This document shows positions 1 to 13,900 of a stretch of DNA of 64,000 bases, piece after piece. The position numbers and the translations under genes were made by a program. Where the stretch lies: the NCBI GenBank assembly GCA_964019415.1, contig OZ025870.1, forward strand, positions 4,114,908 through 4,178,907, in the 5' to 3' direction. The DNA is from Ianthella basta (taxonomy: Eukaryota > Porifera > Demospongiae > Verongiida > Ianthellidae). The notes beneath the pieces were generated by a model. The model made no database searches and had not been told where the DNA came from. It was given only the letters and a program-made list of their open reading frames with translations. The stretch's first letter is position 1, and each line of letters starts with the position of its first letter.

Positions 1-3000
1 AGATTAAGCAAGATTTGGCAAGATATGAAAAGGTAAGATTTGGCAAGATTTGGCAAGATATGACAAGGTAAGATTTGGCAAGATGAGGCAAAATATGACA
101 AGATAAGATTTGGCAAGATTAGGCAAGATATGACAAGGTAAGATTTGGCAAGATTTGGCAAGATATGACAAGGTAAGATTAAGCAAGATTATGCAAGATA
201 TGACAAGGTAAGATTAAGCAAGATTTGGCAAGATATGACAAGGTAAGATTTGGCAAGATTAGGCAAAATATGACAAGGTAAGATTTGGCAAGATTAGGCA
301 AGATATGACAAGGTAAGATTTGGCAAGATTTGGCAAGATATGACAAGGTAAGATTAGGCAAGATTAGACAAGATATGACAAGGTAAGATTAGGCAACATT
401 AGACAAGATATGACAAGATAAGATTTGGCAAGATTTGGCAAGATATGACAAGTTAAGATTTGGCAAGATTAGGCAAGATATGAAACGGTAAGATTTGGCT
501 AGATATGACAAGGTAAGATTTGGCAAGATTAGGCAAGATATGGCAAGATATGACAAGGTAAGATCTGCATGGCAAGATTAGGCAAGATATGACAAGGTAA
601 GATTAGGCAAGATTAGGCAACATGACAAAATAAGATTAAGCAAGATTTGGCAAGATATCACAAGGTAGATTTGCCAAGATTTGGCTAGATATGACAAGGT
701 AAGATTAGGCAAGATTAGACAAGATATGACAAGGTAAGATTAGGCAACATTAGGCAAGATATGACAAGATAAGATTTGGCAAGATATGACAAGGTAAGAT
801 TTGGCAAGATTAGGCAAGATATGACAAGATAAGATTTGGCAAGATTAGGCAAGATATGACAAGGTAAGATTTGGCAAGATTTGGCAAGATATGACAAGGT
901 AAGATTTGGCAAGATTTGGCAAGATATGACAAGGTAAGATTTGGCAAGATAAGGCAAGATATGACAAGGTAAGATCTGGCAAGATATGACAAGGTAAGAT
1001 TTGGCAAGATTAGGCAAGATATGACAAGGTAAGATCTGGCAAGATATGACAAGGTAAGATTTGGCAAGATGAAGCAAGATATGACAAGGTAAGATCTGGC
1101 AAGATATGACAAGGTAAGATTTGGCAAGATTAGGCAAGATATGACAAGGTAAGATCTGGCAAGATATGACAAGGTAAGATTTTGGCAAGATTAGGCAAGA
1201 TATGACAAGGTAAGATTAGGCAAGATTAGGCAACATGACAAGGTAAGATTAAGCAAGATTTGGCAAGATATCACAAGGTAGATTTGGCAAGATTTGGCAA
1301 GACATGGCAAGGTAAGATTTGGCAAGATTTGGCAACATTTGACGAGGTAAGATTAGGCAAGATAAGGCAAGATATGACAAGGTAAGATTTGACAAGATTA
1401 GGCAAGATATGACAAGGTAAGATCTGGCAAGATATGACAAGGTAAGATTTGGCAAGATTAGACAAGATATGACAAGGTAAGATCTGGCAAGATATGACAA
1501 GGTAAGATTCTGGCAAGATTAGGCAAGATATGACAAGGTAAGATCTGGCAAAATATGACAAGGTAAGATTTGGCAAGATTAGGCAAGATATGACAAGGTA
1601 AGATTTGGCAAGATTTGACAAGATATGACAAGGTAAGATTAAGCAAGATTTGGCAATATATGACAAGGTAAGATTTGGCAAGATTAGGCAAAATATGACA
1701 AGGTAAGATTTGGCAAGATTTGGCAAGATATGACAAGGTTAGATTAAGCAAGATTATGCAAGATATGACAAGGTAAGATTAAGCAAGATTTGGCAAGATA
1801 TGACAAGGTAAGATTTGGCAAGAATAGGCAAAATATGACAAGGTAAGATTTGGCAAGATTAGGCAAGATATGACAAGGTAAGATTTGGCAAGATCTGGCA
1901 AGATATGACAAGGTAAGATTAGGCAAGATTAGACAAGATATGACAAGGTAAGATTAGGCAACATTAGACAAGATATGACAAGATAAGATTTGGCAAGATT
2001 TGGCAAGATATGACAAGTTAAGATTTGGCAAGATTAGGCAAGATATGAAAAAGTAAGATTTGGCTAGATATGACAAGGTAAGATTTGGCAAGATTAGGCA
2101 AGATATGGCAAGATATGACAAGGTAAGATCTGCATGGCAAGATTAGGCAAGATATGACAAGGTAAGATTAGGCAAGATTAGGCAACATGACAAAATAAGA
2201 TTAAGCAAGATTTGGCAAGATATCACAAGGTAGATTTGGCAAGATTTGGCAAGATATGGCAAGGTAAGATCTGGCAAGATATGACAAGGTAAGATTTGGC
2301 AAGATTAGACAAGATATGACAAGGTAAGATCTGGCAAGATATGACAAGGTAAGATTCTGGCAAGATTAGGCAAGATATGACAAGGTAAGATCTGGCAAAA
2401 TATGACAAGGTAAGATTTGGCAAGATTAGGCAAGATATGACAAGGTAAGATTTGGCAAGATTTGACAAGATATGACAAGGTAAGATTAAGCAAGATTTGG
2501 CAATATATGACAAGGTAAGATTTGGCAAGATTAGGCAAAATATGACAAGGTAAGATTTGGCAAGATTTGGCAAGATATGACAAGGTTAGATTAAGCAAGA
2601 TTATGCAAGATATGACAAGGTAAGATTAAGCAAGATTTGGCAAGATATGACAAGGTAAGATTTGGCAAGAATAGGCAAAATATGACAAGGTAAGATTTGG
2701 CAAGATTAGGCAAGATATGACAAGGTAAGATTTGGCAAGATCTGGCAAGATATGACAAGGTAAGATTAGGCAAGATTAGACAAGATATGACAAGGTAAGA
2801 TTAGGCAACATTAGACAAGATATGACAAGATAAGATTTGGCAAGATTTGGCAAGATATGACAAGTTAAGATTTGGCAAGATTAGGCAAGATATGAAAAAG
2901 TATGATTTGGCTAGATATGACAAGGTAAGATTTGGCAAGATTAGGCAAGATATGGCAAGATATGACAAGGTAAGATCTGCATGGCAAGATTAGGCAAGAT

Positions 3001-5546
3001 ATGACAAGGTAAGATTAGGCAAGATTAGGCAACATGACAAAATAAGATTAAGCAAGATTTGGCAAGATATCACAAGGTAGATTTGGCAAGATTTGGCAAG
3101 ATATGGCAAGGTAAGATTTGGCAAGATTTGGCAACATATGACGAGGTAAGATTAGGCAAGATTAGGCAAGATATGACAAGGTAAGATCTGGCAAGATATG
3201 ACAAGGTAAGATTCTGGCAAGATTAGGCAAGATATGACAAGGTAAGATTGGGCAAGATTAGGCAACATGACAAGGTAAGATTAAGCAAGATTTGGCAAGA
3301 TATCACAAGGTAGATTTGGCAAGATTTGGCAAGACATGGCAAGGTAAGATTTGGCAAGATTTGGCAACATTTGACGAGGTAAGATTAGGCAAGATAAGGC
3401 AAGATATGACAAGGTAAGATTTGACAAGATTAGGCAAGATATGACAAGGTAAGATCTGGCAAGATATGACAAGGTAAGATTTGGCAAGATTAGACAAGAT
3501 ATGACAAGGTAAGATCTGGCAAGATATGACAAGGTAAGATTCTGGCAAGATTAGGCAAGATATGACAAGGTAAGATCTGGCAAAATATGACAAGGTAAGA
3601 TTTGGCAAGATTATAGGCAAGATATGACAAGGTAAGATTAGGCAAGATTAGGCAACATGACAAAATAAGATTAAGCAAGATTTGGCAAGATATCACAAGG
3701 TAGATTTGGCAAGATTTGGCAAGATATGGCAAGGTAAGATTTGGCAAGATTTGGCAACATATGACAAGGTAAGATTAGGCAGGATAAGGCCAGATATGAC
3801 AAGGTAAGATTTGACAAGATTAGGCAAGATATGACAAGGTAAGATCTGGCAAGATATGACAAGGTAAGATTTGGCAAGATTAGGCAAGATATGACAAGGT
3901 AAGATCTGGCAAGATATGACAAGGTAAGATTCTGGCAAGATTAGGCAAGATATGACAAGGTAAGATCTGGCAAAATATGACAAGGTAAGATTTGGCAAGA
4001 TTAGGCAAGATATGACAAGGTAAGATTTGGCAAGATATGACAAGGTAAGATTAAGTAAGATTTGGCAATATATGACAAGGTAAGATTTGGCGAGATTTGG
4101 CAAAATATGAAAAGGTAAGATTTGGCAAGATTTGGCAAGATATGACAAGGTAAGATTTGGCAAGATTTGGCTAGATATGACAAGGTAAGATTAGGCAAGA
4201 TTAGACAAGATATGACAAGGTAAGATTAGGCAACATTAGGCAAGATATGACAAGATAAGATTTGGCAAGATATGACAAGGTAAGATTTGGCAAGATTAGG
4301 CAAGATATGACAAGGTAAGATTTGGCAAGATTTGGCAAGATATGACAAGGTAAGATTTGGCAAGATTTGGCAAGATATGACAAGGTAAGATTTGGCAAGA
4401 TTTGGCTAGATATGACAAGGTAAGATTAGGCAAGATTAGACAAGATATGACAAGGTAAGATTAGGCAACATTAGGCAAGATATGACAAGATAAGATTTGG
4501 CAAGATATGACAAGGTAAGATTTGGCAAGATTAGGCAAGATATGACAAGGTAAGATTTGGCAAGATTTGGCAAGATATGACAAGGTAAGATTTGGCAAGA
4601 TTTGGCAAGATATGACAAGGTAAGATTTGGCAAGATAAGGCAAGATATGACAAGGTAAGATCTGGCAAGATATGACAAGGTAAGATTTGGCAAGATTAGG
4701 CAAGATATGACAAGGTAAGCTCTGGCAAGATATGACAAGGTAAGATTTGGCAAGATGAAGCAAGATATGACAAGGTAAGATCTGGCAAGATATGACAAGG
4801 TAAGATTTGGCAAGATTAGGCAAGATATGACAAGGTAAGATCTGGCAAGATATGACAAGGTAAGATTCTGGCAAGATTAGGCAAGATATGACAAGGTAAG
4901 ATTATGCAAGATTAGGCAACATGACAAGATAAGATTAAGCAAGATTTGGCAAGATATCACAAGGTAGATTTGGCAAGATTTGGCAAGACATGGCAAGGTA
5001 AGATTTGGCAAGATTTGGCAACATTTGACGAGGTAAGATTAGGCAAGATAAGGCAAGATATGACAAGGTAAGATTTGACAAGATTAGGCAAGATATGACA
5101 AGGTAAGATCTGGCAAGATATGACAAGGTAAGATTTGGCAAGATTAGACAAGATATGACAAGGTAAGATTTGGCAAGATATGACAAGGTAAGATTATGGC
5201 AAGATTAGGCAAGATATGACAAGGTAAGATCTGGCAAAATATGACAAGGTAAGATTTGGCAAGATTAGGCAAGATATGACAAGGTAAGATTTGGCAAGAT
5301 TTGGCAAGATATGACAAGGTAAGATTAAGCAAGATTTGGCAATATATGACAAGGTAAGATTTGGCAAGATTAGGCAAAATATGGCAAGGTAAGATTTGGC
5401 AAGATTAGGCAAGATATCACAAGGTAAGATTTGGCAAGATTTGGCTAGATATGACAAGGTAAGAATAGGCAAGATTATGCAAGATATGACAAGGTAAGAT
5501 TAGGCAACATTAGGCAAGATATGACAAGATAAGATTTGGCAAGATA
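1..5546. repeat. 35-bp satellite array, left block
   Basis: This is a tandem array whose typical unit is about 35 bp: a 15-bp block (GATATGACAAGGTAA) followed by two 10-bp blocks of the type GATTTGGCAA, GATTAGGCAA or GATTAAGCAA. Units that have lost one 10-bp block (25 bp, often with GATCTGGCAA) are common. The minus strand is nearly stop-free in all frames, which produces long Pro/Leu/Ser-rich open frames that I do not regard as genes. The array runs off the left edge of the window and stops abruptly at a LINE insertion near 5,546. Confidence 0.97.
1395..3090. repeat. Tandem higher-order repeat, 847-bp period
   Basis: Two adjacent blocks of the satellite are near-identical at an offset of 847 bp. 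The rare variant AAGATTCTGG occurs at 1,504 and 2,351, and AGATCTGCAT at 2,125 and 2,972. This shows recent amplification of a multi-monomer block rather than of single monomers. A related but longer spacing (1,564 bp) links AGATCTGCAT at 561 and 2,125. Another duplicated block sits 3,686 bp away, seen from the GATGAAGCAA variant at 1,068 and 4,754. Confidence 0.8.
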
Positions 5547-7985
5547 GTATTATTATTATTATTGAAAAACACACCAGTGAAGGTGCAAAAGAGCAGACAC
5601 AGCACAAGTTAAGTTACATGGTGGAGGCTGAGGATACAATAAAGTCTAATTCTGACTGAGCAAAATGGGGAATTACAGAGTGAGTATCTCGGATCTCTCT
5701 AATTAGATGACCCACAGCAACATGATCGGTGGAATAAGATTTACAATGAGAAGGACCAAACATACAGTTGTACCCTATAAAACCTGAATTACATACTAAA
5801 GAACTTTCATGAAAAACAGAACGAATCAAACTAGATGAGTGAGATAATGCAGTGGAAAGTAGTCTGATAAATCTGGAATAAATGATGTTGTAAATGCTTT
5901 TAGTAAATCCAACAGCATGGGCAATAGACGTATGGCAATTGTGTGGAAGATTCCAAATTCGTCTGATAACATTGTTAAACGACACATGAAGAGATCGGAT
6001 GTCTGGGGCATCGAGCCTCCACAATGCGCACCCATACAGTGAAAGACAGTATGCATTGAATAGTTTCATCTTTGTCTCCGGATTACACCCCTTGAATCGA
6101 AACAGGACAGAGTTAGCCTGGCGGATAAATGCCATTGATTTTAAATGAATATCCAGCTTATCAGACAAGTCATACTGCAAAGTATTCCCAAGGTGAACGA
6201 CTGAATCAACCATAGGCAGGCAGTGGCCACAGAGTGAGAAGCGGGTATGATCAGAACCTGCAGTACATCTAAAACATATAAGTTGAGTCTTATCAGCATT
6301 GAATTGAATCCCATGAGCCTGAGCATATTGTTCACATAGGGCAAGCATCTTTCTAAGGGCATCTGGGGATGGAGCAAGAATGGTTAGATCATCGGCATAG
6401 CAAAAAGCCCCGGAGAAATGATCCTCCCAGTAACAGCCACGACCACTAGTACGAAGTGAATCTAGCAGGCCATCAAGATAAATTGTGAACAATATTGGGC
6501 TAAGGACACCGCCTTGGCGAACCCCATTGGAGACCTCAAAGTGGTCAGAGGATTTACCCAACCATCGAACACACAATTTCTGAGACTTGTACCACTGCAA
6601 TAACAGACGTACAATAGGCTTGGGCATTCTTCTTTCAAGCAATTTCGAAAACAGGATGCCGTGGTCAACTGTGTCAAAGGCTTTTGAGGCATCAATCAAG
6701 CAAGCATACACTTTAGAACCTTTATTCAAGTAGCGATTGATAACAGATTTCATGACACCATTACAAAGGGTAGTAGAAAAGCCAGATTTGAAGCCAAATT
6801 GTAAATCACTCGTGATAAAGAATTCATTCCAGGTAATCAGAATGGACCACTCTAGGACTTTGCTTAGGGAGGAAGCAAGGGCTATTCCACGATAGTTTGC
6901 AGAGTGGGAAGGATCTTTAGAGCCCTTTGGAATAGGCTGAATGGTGGCATCTCGCAGTGCAGTTGGCATGAAGCCATGTCTCAGTAGTGTTGTAAACAGA
7001 CGAGCCAGAAACTGATGTAATGAGGCAGGTGCGTTCAGAATATGGTCTGAAGCCAATGTGTCACCACCAATCTTACCATGCCTAAGCTTCCCAATGGCCT
7101 CATGGATTGTATCAGGTGATATAGAAATGTGCTCAATCTCTGCTGAAGTTAGAGCTGAATTAAGATTATCCAGCAGTTCTTCAGCGGCGGAAGAGTCTGT
7201 GGAGTTGTACAGTTGTTTAAAACTATTGGCAAACAGATTGGCAATATTGTCAGACCCAGTAACACTATCAACAACTGGAGATGGAGTAGCTTTGCTGTTA
7301 CCAAAGTGTCGATGCACTTCAGACCAGAAACCACGATTGGGATCTTTGAGCAACGACTCAGCCAATTTTGTACGTTTGATCTGATCTTGTCTTCTCCTGA
7401 CACGTCGTACAGCGTATTTGTATCTGCGGTGGTGATGCTTTTTAAGCTGAAACAGAACACCAGCAGAAGGGGAACCGGCCTCAAGCCACAGCTTATGCCA
7501 CCACTGGCTAGCCTGCAGTTCAGGTTTGACAAACTGTGACCACCCAGCAATGCGAGGTCGTTTGCCAGGGCCTTTGCCTGGGATTGAGCAGTTCCCAGCA
7601 ACTTTAAGGCACTTAACAAGCTGATCACACACCTGCTCAAGCTGTTGTTGATGAGCTGTGCAGGCTGGGTCACAACAGGTGATAATGGCATCATCCAACA
7701 TCATGTTCAGAGACTCAAGCATGTGCTCAACTGTAGTCTGGTACTTGTCAATGTGATCAATAGTGGCTCTGTACCAGGCCCTCGTGGTTGGTTCAGGGAC
7801 TGTAGAAGATGTATGGTCAGCTACAGTGCATGGCAAGTCCAGATAGAAGAATAAAAGATTATGATCAGATAAATTCCTGCCATCCTTGATTGCATGAACA
7901 TTGCTGACTAATGGGAGAAAACAGCTAGAGACAGCTACATGATCAATCCATGATTTGGACCCATTATGACCCATATATGTAAAAC
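5547..7985 (-). mobile_element. 5'-truncated APE-type LINE inserted in satellite
   Basis: This 2.4-kb non-satellite block splits the array. Read on the minus strand it starts inside an endonuclease domain and ends with a short AAT-type repeat (plus-strand GTATTATTATTATTATTG at 5,546-5,563), as expected for the 3' tail of a CR1/Jockey-group non-LTR retrotransposon. The 5' junction (about 7,980-7,989) returns directly to satellite sequence. No clear target-site duplication can be picked out because the target itself is repetitive. The 5' truncation is typical of target-primed reverse transcription. Confidence 0.92.
5614..7974 (-). CDS. LINE ORF2 fragment: endonuclease C-terminus plus reverse transcriptase (786 codons)
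   Basis: This is a long uninterrupted frame. The first about 45 residues are the end of an APE endonuclease, with a SWIDHV block and an LSDHNLL block (the SDH motif of the family). The reverse transcriptase follows: NYRGIAL, then SKAFDTVDHG near residue 430, NGVRQGGVLSP, and the catalytic YADD box near residue 523 (CYADDLTILA). The C-terminal part is the usual thumb/tail. The true N-terminus is missing because the insertion is 5'-truncated, and the frame stays open a few codons upstream of the first ATG (FTYMGHNGSK). The intact frame suggests a young insertion. I place it in the CR1/Jockey group by overall motif style; the exact clade is unsure. Confidence 0.93.
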   Translation of the reverse strand: MGHNGSKSWIDHVAVSSCFLPLVSNVHAIKDGRNLSDHNLLFFYLDLPCTVADHTSSTVPEPTTRAWYRATIDHIDKYQTTVEHMLESLNMMLDDAIITCCDPACTAHQQQLEQVCDQLVKCLKVAGNCSIPGKGPGKRPRIAGWSQFVKPELQASQWWHKLWLEAGSPSAGVLFQLKKHHHRRYKYAVRRVRRRQDQIKRTKLAESLLKDPNRGFWSEVHRHFGNSKATPSPVVDSVTGSDNIANLFANSFKQLYNSTDSSAAEELLDNLNSALTSAEIEHISISPDTIHEAIGKLRHGKIGGDTLASDHILNAPASLHQFLARLFTTLLRHGFMPTALRDATIQPIPKGSKDPSHSANYRGIALASSLSKVLEWSILITWNEFFITSDLQFGFKSGFSTTLCNGVMKSVINRYLNKGSKVYACLIDASKAFDTVDHGILFSKLLERRMPKPIVRLLLQWYKSQKLCVRWLGKSSDHFEVSNGVRQGGVLSPILFTIYLDGLLDSLRTSGRGCYWEDHFSGAFCYADDLTILAPSPDALRKMLALCEQYAQAHGIQFNADKTQLICFRCTAGSDHTRFSLCGHCLPMVDSVVHLGNTLQYDLSDKLDIHLKSMAFIRQANSVLFRFKGCNPETKMKLFNAYCLSLYGCALWRLDAPDIRSLHVSFNNVIRRIWNLPHNCHTSIAHAVGFTKSIYNIIYSRFIRLLSTALSHSSSLIRSVFHESSLVCNSGFIGYNCMFGPSHCKSYSTDHVAVGHLIREIRDTHSVIPHFAQSELDFIVSSASTM

Positions 7986-10900
7986 AAGGACAAGGTAAGA
8001 TTTGGCAAGATTAGGCAAGATATGACAAGGTAAGATTTGGCAAGATTAGGCAAGATATGACAAGGTAAGATTTGGCAAGATTAGGCAAGATATAACGAGG
8101 TAAGATTTGGCAAGATATGACAAGGTAAGATTTGGCAAGATTTGGCAAGATATGACAAGGTAAGATTTGGCAAGATTTGGCAAGATATGACAAGGTAAGA
8201 TTTGGCAAGATTTGGCAAGATATGACAAGGTAAGATTTGGCAAGATTTGGCAAGATATGACAAGGTAAGATTTGGCAAGATTTGGCAAGATATGACAAGG
8301 CAAGATTTGGCAAGATTTGGCAAGACATGACGAGGTAAGATTAAGCAAGATTTGGCAAGATATGACAAGGTAAGATCTGGCAAGATTAGGCAAGATATGA
8401 CAAGGTAGGATTAAGCAAGATTTGGCAAGGTATTGAAGGTACGATTTGGCAAGATTATGCAAGATATGACAAGTTAAGATTTGGCAAAATTTGGCAAGAT
8501 ATTGCAAGGTAAGATTTGGCAAGATTTGGCAAGATATGACAAGGTAAGATTAAGCAAGATTAGGCAAGATATGACAAGGTAAGATTTGGCAAGATTTGGC
8601 AAGATATCACAAGGTAAGATCTGGCAAGATTAGGCATGATATGACAAAGTAAGATCTGGTAAGATATGACGAGGTATGATCTGGCAAGATATGACAAGGT
8701 AAGATCTGGCAAGATTAGGCAAGATATGACTAGGTAAGATCTTGCAAGATTTGGCTAGATCTGACGAGGTATGATCTGGCAAGATATGATGAGGTAAGAT
8801 TTGGCAAGATTAGGCAAGATATGACAAGGTAGGATTAGGCAAGATTTGGCAAGATATGACAAGGCTAGATCTGGCAAGATATGACAAAGTAAGATTAAGA
8901 AATATTTGGCAAGATATGAGAAGGTAAGATTTGGCTAGATTTGGCAAGATATGACAAGGTAAGATTAAGCAAGATTTGGCAAGATATGACGAGGTAAGAT
9001 TAAGCAAGATTTGGCAAGATATGACAAGGTAAGATCTGGCAAGATTAGGCAAGATATGACAAGGTATGATCTGGCAAGATATGACATGATAAGATCTGGC
9101 AAGATGAGGCAAGATATGACTAGGTAAGATCTTGCAAGATTTGGCAAGATATGACGAGGTATGATCTGGCAAGATATGATGAGGTAAGATTTGGCAAGAT
9201 TAGGCAAGATATGACAAGGTAAGATTAAGCAAGATTTGGCAAGATATGACAAGGTAAGATTAAGCAAGATTTGGCAAGATATGACACGGTAAGATTTGGC
9301 ACGATTTGGCAAAATATGACAAGGTAAGATTTAGCAAGATTAGGCAAAATATTACAAGGTAAGATTTGGCAAGTTTTGGCAAGATATGACGAGGTAAGAT
9401 TAGGCAAGATTAAACAAGATATGAAAAGGTAAGATTAGGCAACATTAGGTAAGATATGACAAAATAAGATTTGGCAAGATTTGGCAAGATATGACAAAGT
9501 AAGATTAAGCAAGATTTGGCAAGATATGACAAGGTAAGATTTGGCAAGATTTGACAAGATATGACAAGGTAAGATTAAGCAAGATTTGGCAAGATATGAC
9601 AAGGTAAGATTTGGCAAGATTTGACAAGATATGACAAGGTAAGATTAAGCAAGATTTGGCAAGATATGACACGGTAAGATTTGGCAAGATTTGGCAAGAT
9701 ATGACAAGGTAAGATTAAGCAAGATTAGGCAAAATATGACAAGGTAAGATTTGGCAAGATTAGGCAAGATATGACAAGGTAAGATTTGGCAAGATTTGGC
9801 AAGATATGACAAGGTAAGATTAGGCAAGATTAAACAAGATATGACTAGGTAAGATTAGGCAACATTAGGCAAGATATGACAAAATAAAATTTGGCAAGAT
9901 TTGGCAAGATATGACAAGGTAAGATTAGGCAAGATTTGAAAAGATATGACAAGGTAAGGTTTGGCAAGATTTAGCAAGATATGACAAGGTAAGATTAAGC
10001 AAGATTTGGCAAAATATGACAAGGTAAGATTTGGCAAGATTAGGCAAGATATGACGAGGTAAGATTTGGCTAGATATGACAAGGTAAGATTAAGCAAGAT
10101 TTGGCAAGATATGACGAGGTAAGATTAAGCAAGATTTGGCAAGATATGACAAGGTAAGATTTGGCAAGATTAGGCAAAATATGACAAGGTAAGATTTGGC
10201 AAGATATGACAAGGTAACATTTGGCAGGATTTGGCAAGATATGACAAGGTAACATTTGGCAGGATTTGGCAAGATATGACAAGGTAAGATTTGGCAAGAT
10301 ATGACAAGGTAAGATTTGGCAAGATATGACAAGGTAACATTAGGCAAGATTAGACAAGATATGACAAGGTAAGATTTGGCAAGATTAGGCAAGATATGAC
10401 AACGTAAGATCTGGCAAGATATGACAAGGTAAGATCGGGCAAGATTAGGCAAGATATGACAAGGTAGGATTAAGCAAGATTTGGCAAGGTATTGAAGGTA
10501 CGATTTGGCAAGATTTGGCAAGATATTGCAAGGTAAGATTTGGCAAAATTTGGCAAGATATGACAAGGTAAAATTAAGCAAGATTAGGCAAGATATGACA
10601 AGGTAAGATTCGGCAAGATTTTGCAAGATATGACAAGGTAAGATCTGGCAAGATTTTGCATGATATGACAAGGTAAGATTTGGCAAAATTTGGCAACATA
10701 TTGCAAGGTAAGATTTGGCAAGATTTGGCAAGATATGACAAGGTAAGATTAAGCAAGATTAGGCAAGATATGACAAGGTAAGATTCGGCAAGATTTGGCA
10801 AGATATCACAAGGTAAGATCTGGCAAGATTAGGCAAGATATGACAAGGTAAGATCTGGTAAGATATGACGAGGTGTGATCTGGCAAGATATGACAAGGTA

Positions 10901-13900
10901 GGATTAGGCAAGATTTGCCAAGATATGACAAGGCTAGATCTAGCAAGATATGACAAAGTAAGATTAAGAAATATTTGGCAAGATATGAGAAAGTAAGATT
11001 TGACTAGATTTGGCAAGATATGACAAGGTAAGATTAAGCAAGATTTGGCAAGATATGACGAGGTAAGATTTGGCAAGATTTGGCAAGATATGACAAGATA
11101 AGATCTGGCAAGATTAGGCAAGATTTGACAAGGTAAGATCTGGCAAGATATGACGAGGTATGATCTGGCAAGATATGACAGGGTAAGATCTGGCAAGATT
11201 TGGCAAGATATGACTAGGTAAGATCTTGCAAGATTTGGCAAGATATGACGAAGTATGATCTGGCAAGATATGATGAGGTAAGATTTGGCAAGATTAGGCA
11301 AGATATTAACAAGGTAAGATTAAGCAAGATTTGGCAAGATATGACACAGTAAGATTTGGCAAGATTTGGCAAGATATGACAGGGTAATATTAAGCAAGAT
11401 TAGGCAAAATATGGCAAGGTAAGATTTGGCAAGTTTAGGCAAGATATGACAAGGTAAGATTTGTCAAGATTTGGCAAGATATGACAAGATAAGATTTGGC
11501 AAGATTTGGCAAGATATGACAAGGTAAGATTTGGCAAGATTAGGCAAGCTATGACAAGGTAAGATTTGGCAAGATTTAGCAAGATATGACAAGGTAAGAT
11601 TAAGCAAGATTAGGTAATTTATGACAAGGTAAGATTTGGCAAGATTAGGCAAGATATCACGAGGTAAAATTTGGCAAGATATGACAAAATAAGATTTGGC
11701 AAGATTTGGCAAGAAATGACAAGGTAAGATTAAGCAAGAATTGGCAAGTTATGACGAGGTAAGATTAAACAAGATTAGGCAAGATATGACAAGGTAAGAT
11801 TTGGCAAGATAAGGCAAAATATGACAAGGTAAGATTTGGCAAGATTAGGCAAGATATGTCAAGGTAAGATTTGGCAAGATTAGGCAAGATATGACAAGGT
11901 AAGATTTGGCAAGATTAGGCAAGATATGACAAGGTAATAGTTGGCAAGATTTGGCAAGATATGTCATGGTAAGATCTGGATGGCAAGATTAGGCAAGATA
12001 TGACAAGGTAAGATTAAGCAAGATTTGGCAAGATATGACGAGGTAAGTTTAAGCAAGATTTGGCATGATATGACAAGGTAAGATTTGGCAAGATTAGGCA
12101 AAATATGACAAGGTAAGATTTGTCAAGATTAGGCAAGATATGACAAGGTAAGATTTGGCAAGATTTGGCAAGATATGACAAGGTAAGATTAAGCAAGATT
12201 TAGCAAGATATGACAAGGTAAGATTTGGCAAGATTAGGCAATATATGACAAGGTAAGATTTGGTAAGATTTGGCAAGATATGACAAGGTAAGATTTGGCA
12301 ACATTTGGCAAGTTATGACAAGGTAAGATTTGGCAACATTAGGCAAGATACGACAAGGTAAGATTTGGCAAGATTTGGCATGATATGACAAGGTAAGATT
12401 TGGCAAGATTTGACAAGATATGATAAGGTAAGATTTGGCAAGATTTGGCGAGATATGACAAGGTAAGATTCTGGCAAGATTAGGCAAGATATGACAAGGT
12501 AAGATCTGGCAAGATATGACAAGGTTAGATTTGGCATGATTTGGCAAGATATGACAAGGTAAGATTTGGCAAGATTTGGCAAGATATGACAAGGTAAGAT
12601 TAAGCAAGATTTGGCAAGATATGACAAGGTAAGATTTGACAAGATTCGGCAAGATATGACAAGGTAAGATTTGGCAAGAATTGGCTAGATATGACAAGGT
12701 AAGATTTGGCAGTATTTGGCAAGGTATGACAAGGTAAGATTTGGCAAGATTAGGCAAGATATGACAAGGTAAGATTTGGCAAGATTTGGCAAGATATGAC
12801 AAGGTAACATTAGGCAAGATTAGACAAGATATGACAAGGTAAGATCTGGCAAGATTAGGCAAGATATGACAAGGTAAGATCTGGCAAGATATGACAAGGT
12901 AAGATTTGGCAAGATTTAGCAAGATATGACAAGGTAAGATTAAACAAGATTTGGCAAGATATGAGAAGGTAAGATTTGGCAAGATTAGTCAATATATGAC
13001 GAGGTAAGATTTGGCAAGATTTGGTAAGATATGACAAGGTAAGATTTGACAAAATTTGGCAAGATATGACAAGGTAAGATTAAGCAAGATTTGGTAAGAT
13101 ATGACGAGGTAAGATTAAGCAAGATTTGGCAAGATATGACAAGGTACGATTTGGCAAGATTTGGCAAGTTATGACAAGGTAAGATTTGGCAAGATTAGGC
13201 AAGATATGACAAGGTAAGATTTGGCAAGATTTGGCAAGATATGACAAGGTAAGATTAAGCAAGATTTGGCAAGATATGACAAGGTAAGATTTGGCAAGAA
13301 TAGGCAAGATATGACAAGGTAAGATTTGGCAAGATTTGGCAAGATATGACAAGGTAAGATCTGCATGGCTAGATTAGGCAAGATATGACAAGGTAAGATT
13401 AGGCAAGATTAGGCAACATGACAAGGTAAGATTAAGCAAGATTTGGCAAGATATGATAAGGTAGATTTGGCAAGATTTGGCAATATATGACAAGGTAAGA
13501 TTTGGCAAGATTAGGCAAGATATGACAAGGTAAGATTTGGCAAGATTTGGCAAGATATGACAAGGTAAGAGCTGCATGGCAAGATTAGGCAAGATATGAC
13601 AAGGTAAGATTAGGCAAGATTAGGCAACATGACAAGGTAAGATTAAGCAAGATTTGGCAAGATATGATAAGGTAGATTTGGCAAGATTTGGCAAGATATG
13701 GCAAGGCAAGATTTGGCAAGATTTGGCAACATATGACGAGGTAAGATTTAGCAAGAAAAGGCAAGATATGACAAGGTAATATTTGACAAGATTAGGCAAG
13801 ATATGACAAGGTAAGATCTGGCAAGATATGACAAGGTAAGATTTGGTAAGATTAGACAAGATATGACAAGGTAAGATCTGGCAAGATATGACAAGGTAAG

